Origin: Prostheceraeus crozeri
Taxonomy: Eukaryota; Platyhelminthes; Polycladida; Euryleptidae
DNA length: 64,000 bases
Direction of reading: 5' to 3'
Assembly: GCA_907163375.1 (NCBI GenBank)
Contig: CAJQUW010010302.1
Coordinates: forward strand, 682,001 to 746,000
Made by a program: the position numbers and the translations under genes. The notes under the pieces are model-generated. The model ran no database searches. It was given only the letters and a program-made list of their open reading frames with translations, and was not told the origin of the DNA. Position 1 is the stretch's first letter. Every line of letters begins with the position of its first letter. Below are positions 36,301 through 44,441 of this stretch, piece by piece.

Positions 36301-36525
36301 TTATGTAGGCCTATATGTGCTCTCACCTAACCATCGTGTGTAAGAATAGTTTGTATCATGTAGTACAGTACTTAAACGCATTTTATTTGAATATTCATGC
36401 TGAGTTGTACATTAGAATTTTTTCTATTGGAATGGACCCTTATAGAGTAGGACATGAAAAACAATTATGGACTAACTTTATGAGAGTGCAATTCCAATTG
36501 TAAGTCAGCACAAATAACTGGAGCT
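33304..36525. other. Unassigned AT-rich DNA, 3.2 kb
   Basis: Apart from the CRE-bearing patch at 34161-34248 and a TAGGCCTA palindrome at 36306, nothing was recognised. Frames do not exceed 82 codons. Confidence 0.4.
34161..34248. promoter_or_regulatory. Possible regulatory patch: CRE palindrome and small hairpin
   Basis: The full CREB/ATF site TGACGTCA is at 34161-34168, with a half-site ACGTCA at 34179-34184 and TATATA between them. The 10-bp inverted pair GCAGCGTCAA (34210-34219) and TTGACGCTGC (34239-34248) lies just downstream. Local GC is above that of the surroundings. A promoter or enhancer is possible, but no gene is recognised nearby, so this is a weak call. Confidence 0.25.
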
Positions 36526-36730
36526 AGATTAATCAATCATTTAATCAATCAAAATCTTAATCAATTAGCTTTTTTGAGGCTTATCATAATCATAAACACA
36601 TCACTGAAAATTAGTTCAATCATTAATCTCAATCATTATCAAGGTTTTGAAAATTTGATCAATCATTATTCTTAATCAAAATCGTGTTGATTAATCAGCA
36701 AATTTGATAAAATTTGATTTTCGTCATCCG
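36526..36730 (+). repeat. AATCA-rich low-complexity tract
   Basis: Dense irregular repetition of AATCA/AATCATT units (for example TTAATCAATCATTTAATCAA). A similar tract in the same orientation lies at 38044-38280, and the SINE with its MITE lies between them. It may be a decayed short-unit satellite or the two ends of one larger element. Confidence 0.6.
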
Positions 36731-36858
36731 AACATCAGTTGAGATCTGGGGCCTATTTCAATGTTAGGTCCCTGACCTTACTACCTTGACGTTAGGTACC
36801 TAATATCATGCTCCCTCAATAAGGTGGATAAGCGTATTACAATATTAGTTAGCAACTA

Positions 36859-37602
36859 TGAAATTAAATAAACGATGGATCAAATTGCCAAGAAAAAGAT
36901 GTGCGGCTGGTGGTATTCGAACCTACGACCAAGGTTAACTAGACCTGCGCTCCATCCAACCGAGCTACGAGCCACTTATGCGACTGTGTCAATCACAGAA
37001 TTAGATTGCTTAATCGTATCACCTTGCTAGAAGTAAAAACTGATTCAAAACGATGGCACATGCAGGAACTTATTAAGTGGGCAAAAAGAAATTTTTAATA
37101 CCTTGCAGAGATAGGAAAAGTAGTCGTGCGCCGCTTGCGGATTGCTCTGAATTCCTTCAAAATGCACCGATCGCCACGATTCCTTCAGATTTGAAGAATT
37201 CAGATCATTGCGCAAACGTTTTCTCGATAATGTTGGGCCTTCCGATTATTACTAAAAAAGTTAACAGGCGCACGAAAAAACGTTCACAAACTTCTATGTA
37301 GAACTTGATATCGACTGTGTCTCTTTGCTGTGTGATCCGGTTGATAGCAGTCACTGAAACGTGGCCATTTGGTGTGTTTAATGTTGAACTGGCTGCTCAT
37401 TGTTCAATTGCTATGGTATTATGTTAGCAGATTGTGTCATTTCATTAACGTTACATGTTCCAATGCTTCCCTTCTAGTCAAACAGCAGAAGAGACAACCT
37501 GTTTAATTCTGTGGTGTCAATTGACAGGATCAAACACTCACCACCACACATCAGCTGTCATAGCAATTATAATCACAGAATAAATAGCTCGTCACAATTG
37601 TG
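36859..37602 (-). mobile_element. tRNA-Thr-derived SINE, copy 2, interrupted by MITE-1
   Basis: Matches copy 1 (21847-22062) from TGAAATTAAATAAAC to CACAATTGTG, but is split at 36994-37513 by a MITE-1 insertion. The tRNA-like core is at 36903-36975 with the same B box (GGTTCGAATACC here) and a more diverged A-box side. Across the MITE, the flank GTGTCAAT is duplicated, and removing the MITE plus one duplicate restores the copy-1 sequence. The SINE copy is therefore older than the MITE insertion. Confidence 0.7.
36994..37513 (+). mobile_element. MITE-1 (hAT-type), 520 bp, inside SINE copy 2
   Basis: Termini CACAGAATTAGATTGC and (reverse complement of the right end) CACAGAATTAAACAGG. An exact 8-bp target duplication GTGTCAAT lies at 36986-36993 and 37514-37521, which indicates hAT-type integration. 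The interior is shared with copies at 47218-47623, 50485-50994 and 61824-62345. It contains GATGGCACATGCAGGAAC and GAATTCAGATCATTG. The 74-codon frame at 37077-37301 is also present in the 61.8-kb copy, but it has no recognisable domain and I treat it as non-coding. Confidence 0.8.
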
Positions 37603-38043
37603 AACGCCGACATTAAGACAAGTAGCGGGGATCGATTGTCCATCAAAGCCAGCACCGTTGAAATATCTAATCGAATAACAAACAATTCATTGTTTCTGGT
37701 TGTTACGTGGTGGAATCCTATCTTACCTAACAGAATGATTTTACAGCATGAAATGAAGGAAAAAACTTAGGGGACCTTAAGATTATATCAGCCTGTCTCA
37801 ATCTTAGGTTAGGTGGCAAAACGAACCATGGTGAAAAGCAAGGTAGCTCTACACTTACCTAACCAACAACCTAACCCATTTACTGATCATTGTAAAGTTG
37901 ATATCATAACTTCCAATGATTATCGAACGATGTATGATGCTAAGCAGATTCTCTGTAATGCTTGAATTGAACGAAGTTAGTCTTTCCATGATGTAAGGTA
38001 GGTTTTTTGTTATTTAACGAACTATAATTATCGTTGACTCAAC
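37603..38043. other. Unassigned spacer
   Basis: No frame or repeat terminus recognised between the SINE and the second AATCA-rich tract. Confidence 0.4.
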
Positions 38044-38280
38044 AAAGCGTCTGAAAGCCGTAATCAACATCATAGTTAACTTACCCAGCGCTCATGACAA
38101 AGCGTCTGACCACATTAATCAAAATCACTATTTCGAACACCTTCATCAATCGTAATCATAATCAAGCATATGGCAGCCTTAATTATAATTACGATCATAA
38201 TCACATTCTTCAACACTTCAATAATTCATAATCATAATCAAACTTTTGAACACTAATCATAATTTCAATCATAATGAACA
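38044..38280 (+). repeat. Second AATCA/TAATCATAATCA-rich tract
   Basis: Starts with two copies of CAAAGCGTCTGA about 54 bp apart, each followed by TAATCAA-type units, then grades into irregular AATCATAATCAAA repeats. Same orientation as 36526-36730. Confidence 0.55.
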
Positions 38281-38760
38281 TTTTTTTATATTGGCTAATC
38301 GTTCGAACTCTAATACAGACGCAAGTCGAAATTTTCTATTTTCCCTAAAAATGCTTGTTATAGGTTCGTCTTTATTGAATCTAAATATGATGGGACGTCA
38401 CCTCGTCAATTTGACAACAGCATCTTCTAGAATTTAAATCTTTATATCTTTGAACGCCTTTCCTGAAAAGTTGTAAAAATCAACTTATGTCTGTATGTTA
38501 TCCTGCCGACGAGATATACCACATATTATACTCATTGACATAATTAATGAAACAAACTATCATTGGCTTGAATTGAAGTTTGTTTCATTCTTTCTCAGGT
38601 ATGATGCAATATCTCGCTTTCTATGTATTACCATTCAACACATTAGAGAATGGAGAAAGATGATGGTCAAATTTCAAATTTTGATATCGATACAGCTTTC
38701 ACAATTGCTTTTACAAATTGAACATAAACGTGATCTGAAATCCAGCTTTTGTAAAATAAA
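38281..38760. other. 5' flank of the Tc1 transposase pseudogene
   Basis: Contains a 13-bp inverted repeat (AATGAAACAAACT at 38546-38558 and its complement at 38577-38589). The terminal inverted repeats expected of a Tc1 element were not found here or downstream of the gene. Confidence 0.35.
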
Positions 38761-39762
38761 ATGGCACACGATCAGTTTACCAGAGGAATGATTCGTTGTG
38801 GTAGAAGTTGTGCGAGTGTTGCCGAAGAGCTGCAACTATCGAGAGTCGTTGTTTGGAGGTGGTGGTGTCGATGAGAAGCAGAAGGAGATGTTAAAAAGAA
38901 GAAGGGATCTGGTCGACCAAGAAAGTCTGCAGGAAGGACAGACGCACGTCTAGTTTTAGATGCAAAGAGGAATATATTTGTGTCAGTCCCAAAGCTAGTC
39001 GTACACTGGAAGAGTGCCTCAAATATAGACTGTAGCGTTCGAACGGCTTACCGAAGATTGCGAGAAGCTGGAATTCAATCGCGACGACCAGCTGTCCTAA
39101 TTCCATTGAGTTTTGAGCACCGCAGAAGACGAGTTGCCTGTTGTGATGCCCATCGCTCATGGAATGACCATCACTGGCAGAAAGTCTTGTGGACCGATGA
39201 ATCGAGATTCACTCTGGATTTCAATGACGTTCGTGTCAGAGTGCATCGTCTTCCAGGTGAACGCTTTGCCCCATGCTGTTTTAAAGAACACGACGGATAT
39301 GGTGGTGGAAGTGTTATGCTGTGGGGTGGCATTTGGCATGGCGGACGAACGACAGCAGTCATCATCAAAGGCACGTTGACTGGAGAGAGGTATCTCAATG
39401 AAATTGTGCTTCCTGTTGTTGCCCCAGTGGTCAGGGTGGAGGATCTCGTCTTCCAAGACGACAACGCAAGACCACATCGCTCCTCGGCTGTCTTTGCCAC
39501 TGTTAGGAGATTGAACATTCAAACCCTTGACTGGCCTGCACGCTCACCTGACTTGTCACCCATTGAACAAGTATGGGACGAGCTTGGGCGGCGAGTGAGA
39601 GACCGCTATTCACTTCCACCAGTGTCCCTGAAGATTCTCTCTGAAAGACTGACAGAGCAGTGGCTTCTCCTTGAAACATCCTTCATTCAGAAACTTTGTG
39701 AATCCATGCCATCTCGGATTACTGAATGTATTGGAGCTAGAGGGGGGCACACGCGCTATTAA
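38761..39762 (+). pseudogene. Tc1-like transposase (DD34E) with one in-frame stop
   Basis: The frame from ATG at 38761 to TAA at 39762 would make about 333 residues, the usual Tc1 length. It is interrupted by a single TGA (38872-38874, codon 38) in the first helix-turn-helix. Downstream the frame is open for 296 codons, and Met74 (38980) gives a 260-residue product. The N-terminus reads FTRGMIRCGRSCASVAEEL, a first HTH, and is followed by a GRPRK-type linker. The catalytic triad is intact: LWTDESRF (Asp146), VFQDDNARPH (Asp234) and SPDLSPIEQVWDELGR (Glu269), with 34 residues between the last two. The WGG and GG-rich loop (GYGGGSVMLWGG) are also present. Tc1 transposases cut and paste at TA. 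No flanking inverted repeats were found, so the element ends are unknown or lost. The catalytic domain looks well preserved, which suggests recent inactivation. Confidence 0.85.
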
Positions 39763-41338
39763 AGTTGAATCTGCTACATGCGTTGTTTTTCTGTGCTAGC
39801 GACTTGGTGGAGATTGTGACTAAATTATCAAGGTATCATACATACATGTACATGTATATATACCAGTGAAAAATGAAAGAAGTTAAAGAAGTAAATGTTT
39901 CAAAAATTTTGTCAATGAGTATATATATGCGTCAACATAAATACAAAATACCACAACAGAGTTCAGTTATATATAATGGGAGAAAGGAAGCTTCTGAAAG
40001 ATATGCTTTGTGCGGAAACACATCAAACTGCTCTCGTGGTACATATGTGGACATATGTACATGTACAAAACATACATGAAACATTGCACAATTGACAAGT
40101 ATCATTATAACTCACATAAAAATCGACGTAGCATAATAATCTTATTAAAGCAGCTCAGACTATTTAAATACAGGGCCAAAATTCAGGTATAACAAAACAG
40201 TGATAAGCATAAATCTCTTGTTATGAGCAATCGTATAGTTTTAGACCTGACATTGTTCATTTTAAAGTCACTCACATGAATTTTTGGAAGAAGTTTTTGG
40301 AAGCATTTTGACGATTCATTTTCAGATGCCGCAACTGCGTACTTAGGAACGAAGAATAGTTCTATAGTAAAGCTCAAGCGCAAAATTTATAATTTTCTTG
40401 GCTACAGGTTGCATATTTTAGGCTTGGTTCGTTGTGCCGAATTAGAACATAAAATTGTAACGCCGACAATTGGTCCCGAGATGCATTACGGTTTTATTAC
40501 CTCGGTGCGAGGCAACTTCAGCATTGTGAAAGTACAAAATGAATTCATTAACGTAACACGAAGTCATTCGTATTCTAGACTCGTATCCGATTTGGAATAC
40601 GATGATTTGCCGAAAACAGAAGATAGACGTGATGATCATCTACTTCACTCAAATGTTGTCTCACTCAGGTGTCAAAATAAAGATTAATTCTTCAATTGCA
40701 CCACCTTTCAGATTGAATATTACGATGAATATTGAATAGCCGAGTTATATAATTATCGAGTTGAATATTCAGTCTCTATTCAAATGCTCTATTCCATTAA
40801 CTGCATTGGCCATAGATAAATGCGCATATAGACCATATATCTCTGCTAGATGCACGGGATTCCACGCCAGTGACCTTCATCTTATTTAAAGCACATTAAA
40901 ATCATTTGGCATTTGAACTAAGCTTGTCAGTTTCCTTTTGTATCCGTACTCGTACATGAACTTATGGGTTACTAGCTGAAACCTCGTCTATAGGCGCAAG
41001 ATTGCCGATGTGTGAACATCAACAGAACATCAACTAATCACGCTGTCAGAAATACCTGCTAAAGTCAGTGGCAGCATTTTGAGTGCTCCGTAGCATAATG
41101 GTTTCCGTCTTGGGAGGCCACCATGAGGCTGACCTTCGCTTCCTTCGCTTTGTATATTTTTTAATGCCTGTTTACTTGCTTGTTACTGGACTCTTGGTGT
41201 TTCCCCTTTAATACTTTTAGGACATTCTCCTAACTTAGAGATTATAGATTCAGTTTATTTTCTAGCACAAAAACACTCATTTTTTGTCTCCGAGACTGTG
41301 TAATGAAAGGTCCGAGAAATTAGACTATAGGTCACTTT

Positions 41339-41340
<2 letters not shown>
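39763..41340. other. Unassigned AT-rich DNA
   Basis: Includes a 92-codon frame at 40409-40687 (plus) with no recognisable domain. No repeat ends were seen. Confidence 0.4.

Positions 41341-41383
<43 letters not shown>
41341..41383. repeat. (AT)n microsatellite, about 43 bp
   Basis: Uninterrupted AT dinucleotide run. Confidence 0.95.
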
Positions 41384-41384
<1 letters not shown>

Positions 41385-41469
41385 TTTACATTTCATTATC
41401 CAACAAAATGAGTGGGCAGTATTCAAGTAGAATTTACAATTGCACTAAAGTTTTGAGCAGGTATACTGG

Positions 41470-42060
41470 AATTTGCAGGTATTGCAAGTTCCAGGGACTG
41501 CATATGTCTTGAAGAAGAGTTAGAGTTCTAGCATGGCCTTTTCGGAGGTATGAAGAAGGTTGGTGTGGCATCAAAGGGTGTTGGATGATCTACATTACGT
41601 AATGTGTGGTCAATGACACAGACATCACTGTCGCATTGTCTTCCTAAGTGGTGGAATATGGACTGCGTCCACAAAGTCGCGATTTGACAAGCATGTCGGA
41701 TAATGAACTCCCACTACGTAGCGGATAGTTGTCTAGTGTCGCATCTAAACTCTGCTGCAATGACGGCATCAAAGGCAGTCTCCAGCACGTAGAGGAGGAC
41801 GGCTTCCACTATACAGCTTTGAAGCGTCTGATTTTAGCTTCCTTTGAGGCATGAGAGTCAAATAGTGGTCTGAGGACTTGAACTGCTCCCTACTCAGATT
41901 ATGTTTCTCGAAGATGTTAGGGATTTTTGACATTCACGTTAAGGTATAACATAAGGTGAATTCTTCGCAAGCCCCAATAGTATCTCCACTTGGAAGTGTT
42001 AGTGTTGGAGGTGGTTTATTGGGATCGAGATGGAGAGCGCTGGTTTGGGAGAACTTTTGA
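41470..42060 (-). pseudogene. Heavily decayed LINE reverse transcriptase fragment
   Basis: On the minus strand near 42010-41940 one frame reads PPPTLTLPSGDTIGACEEFTL followed by CYTLT. This matches the LINE segment that ends VEEFxYLGSxLT. About 120 bp later another frame reads EAVLLYVLETAFDAVIAAEF, matching VESVLLYGSETW and the region after it. Order and spacing agree with the C-terminal part of RTE-like reverse transcriptases. Stops and frame changes are frequent, so it is an old dead copy with approximate limits. The MITE-2 at 42125 lies just beyond its upstream side. Confidence 0.5.
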
Positions 42061-42836
42061 TCTTCCTCCATAACATCGGTAGGCATATTCACCATTTGTT
42101 TAGAGACACTTGCGCAGGTCTCACCATAGAGAAAGTATATAGTAGGCAGAGTGCCGACTTAGAAAAATGTCAGCATACAGGAAAAAAATTTATATCAAAA
42201 GATTCGTTTTTTGAGTAGATTGCGTTCCTGTGGTCCAAAACATCATTTGACAATTTTTAAGAAAGAAGCTAAATCTTTGCAAACTATTCCTATTATTAAA
42301 TTATTCCTAACGATTTGGTGCTTTTATATACGCTCGTAAGTAAGTATGAACTTATTGTATATCAACATTAATGGAAATTTACTAACAGGTGCTTTAATTC
42401 GACGAAATTAAGCTGATTATCAAGGACACTTCATGAACTAGATTATAATGTAAGTCTCCAGGGAAAAGTTGAGATATTATTGTGCCTATTGACTGAAATT
42501 TTTAGTTTTAATTCAGTTTTCATTCATCAGCATGATTTTATGATTCAGTAAATTTATGTTTCATTTCTTGAATCTGAATAATATTACCCGGTATTTACAT
42601 CTTTTAAAGTTAATCCTGATGATTGTCTTTAATTATGATATTTTGCTCTTTTAGTGGCAGGTACACAAATTTGTGATGTTATCGCTCACTCAAGAAAATA
42701 CTCTTATTTCTAAGACTGAGCATATTAAAGCAAAATCTCATGGAATTGCCAATTTAATAGACATGTATTACCTCTCCAAGGTTGTTATGACACGGAGGAT
42801 TTATAAAATACTATTCTTCCTTCTGTATTGGTATCA

Positions 42837-43092
42837 CATTTTTCTTCTTCACCCACTTGTATTTTTGCCATAGACGATTTAGTAATAAAAAATAAAAATT
42901 TTTACACACCCGACGTTTCGAGTGACCACACTCTTCATCTGGGGTGTGGTCACTCGAAACGTCGGGCGTGTAAAAATTTTTATTTTTTATTACTAAATCG
43001 TCTATGGCAAAAATACAAGTGGGTGAAGAAGAAAAATGTGTTTTACTAAACATAAAAAAATGGAAAACGTCCACCCGTACGCTGCCATCAAA
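42837..43092 (+). mobile_element. Penelope-like mini-insertion 1 (256 bp, inverted arms, hammerhead-like motif)
   Basis: Flanked by an exact 9-bp duplication TTGGTATCA (42828-42836 and 43093-43101) and inserted into MITE-2, where the other copies read straight through. Two inverted arms of about 97 nt (42835-42931 and 42944-43040, the outermost two bases overlapping the duplication) surround a 12-nt centre. They differ at very few positions. The right arm is followed by a 52-nt one-sided tail containing ATGGAAAACGTCC. Each arm carries CACTCGAAACGTCGGG, the 3' half of a Penelope-type hammerhead motif. The same design recurs at 62850-63356. Inverted terminal repeats, variable-length target duplications and hammerhead motifs are known features of Penelope-like elements. 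No reverse transcriptase is present, so this is a truncated or non-autonomous unit. Confidence 0.65.
42905..42947 (-). ncRNA. Hammerhead-ribozyme-like motif in mini-insertion 1
   Basis: On the minus strand the order is stem I CACACCC, core CAGATGA, an extra A, stem II GAGTG-TGGT-CACTC, then GAAAC, GTC and stem I partner GGGTGTG. Stem I pairs over 7 bp and stem II over 5 bp without mismatch. The near-absent stem III (AC/GT) is what minimal Penelope-type hammerheads show; such forms are thought to work as dimers. The core has A where the consensus CTGATGA has T, and one extra A precedes stem II, so self-cleavage is uncertain. Confidence 0.55.
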
Positions 43093-43263
43093 TTGGTATC
43101 ATGATCAGTTTAATTCGTGAAGATTTCTACGAAAGTGCAACAATTTGCATATCTCACATGATGGTGCTGGGTCTCAACTCGAGCTCATTTAAAAATATCG
43201 AAACACACAATAGGGATTTAATTAATGCTGAGTTGCTACTCTACCTAATACACCCACTCTGTG

Positions 43264-43769
43264 GGTTGCGCGTTTTTGGAAGTAGGATAAGCATTTTGGA
43301 GTGGTTTCAATATTATGATGCCATGTGATACAATACAAACGCGTCGGAGGAAGAAATCATCTATCATTCGAAATTTCTTGGAATTAGAAAACATTCGTTT
43401 GTGCCATATTACTAATTGATGACCTAAGTGTGCATTATAATCTTTAAACACCACCTCAGGTTAATGCAAAACTTGACTTTCCAAGCTTCCTGAATGAAAT
43501 TGCTGGTTTATTTGACTTTTTTCATTGTATCTTGCTGTTGGCTCTAATACTTTTCCTTCGAATTCTTTTCGTTCAGAAGCAACTGTTGAGTAACAAGCTA
43601 TGTCATCCAGAATGCATTTATCTTTGAAATAGCATACATTTCAAAATGTTATTATTTTAATACTATTTTTCAAGTTTTAATTCGAGAATGAGACAGTAAG
43701 AATCCAGGAGGATAACATTAGTAATTAAAAAAATACACTGCAACATATTTTTGGCAATTAGTTTGGACC
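43264..43769. other. Unassigned spacer
   Basis: No frame with a recognisable domain and no repeat terminus between MITE-2 and the FB-1 copy. Confidence 0.4.
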
Positions 43770-44248
43770 TTGAACGAGCTTCTACAGGGACCGAGGCCAA
43801 AAGGAGATTTTCACATAATGATGTACAGTGTATACCCTATGACCCTATTGGAAGTCCATTGAAGCTTCGGTAGAACTGAGATTTTCTTTGATTTCTGATT
43901 AAGTGAAAAGCACTCAGTCTGAAGCCATGATTTTTGGCATCGAATGTCTTCAGGTAATTTTCTATCATGTTCATATACCTTCGTTTATGAAGCTAACGCA
44001 TTCATATTTAGCAAGCCTCCTAATGTCAACAATCTTAACTTTTTCGCCAATTTTAGCCATGCACACATCACCAATCAGAAGCATGATAATAACACAGATA
44101 TATGACATGAAGTGACCTGAAAACCTTCAGGTACATCAAAAAATTATGGTTTTAAACTTGCATGTATCACTTTTCCCTCAATCAGAGAAAAGCTAGAAAA
44201 CTTATTTTTTGCGAAAACTTCAATCTGCTCCGCATTGGATTCACATAT
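43770..44248 (+). repeat. FB-1 foldback repeat, diverged copy
   Basis: Contains GACCGAGGCC, TGATTTTTGGCATCGAATGT and the mirrored ACCTTCAGGTACATC block in the order seen at 861-1440. It ends with CTCCGCATTGGATTCACAT, where the Ty3/gypsy element is inserted. The final CATAT (44244-44248) is that element's target duplication. Confidence 0.6.
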
Positions 44249-44370
44249 TGTAAGACCTGAGAGAACGAAGACGTGTGCTGCAAGTTGTGACGCCGCTAAT
44301 GAGGTGGTCAGCTTTTATTGCTAACAATCAATCAACAGATATTGATCAATGCATGATCAACACCCCGACA
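44249..44370 (-). repeat. 3' LTR of the Ty3/gypsy element
   Basis: 122 bp, direct repeat of 46070-46191 with one difference. In element orientation it begins TGTCGGGGTGTTGATC and ends GGTCTTACA. Confidence 0.9.
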
Positions 44371-44441
44371 CTACCCCCTCAACAAAAAACATTTATATAA
44401 CAAGTTACAAAAAAACAGCATGACAATCGAAATTACAAGGA

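Larger units (their letters stand above)
42125..43263 (+). mobile_element. MITE-2 (hAT-type) carrying a nested Penelope-like insertion
   Basis: Aligns with 51836-52686 in the same orientation, from CATAGAGAAAGTATATAG to CACCCACTCTGTG. It shares TTCATTTCTTGAATCTGAAT and the AAGGTTGT(T/C)ATGACACGGAGG segment. The Penelope-like unit 42837-43092 interrupts it; without that unit and its duplicate it is about 874 bp. The 8-bp flanks (GGTCTCAC and GGTTGCGC) match at only 5 of 8 positions, so the target duplication is decayed. This copy is therefore older than the one at 51.8 kb. Confidence 0.7.

Noticed and set aside
40409-40687. 92-codon plus frame
   Set aside because: Reads like a possible exon but no domain or splice context could be supported.
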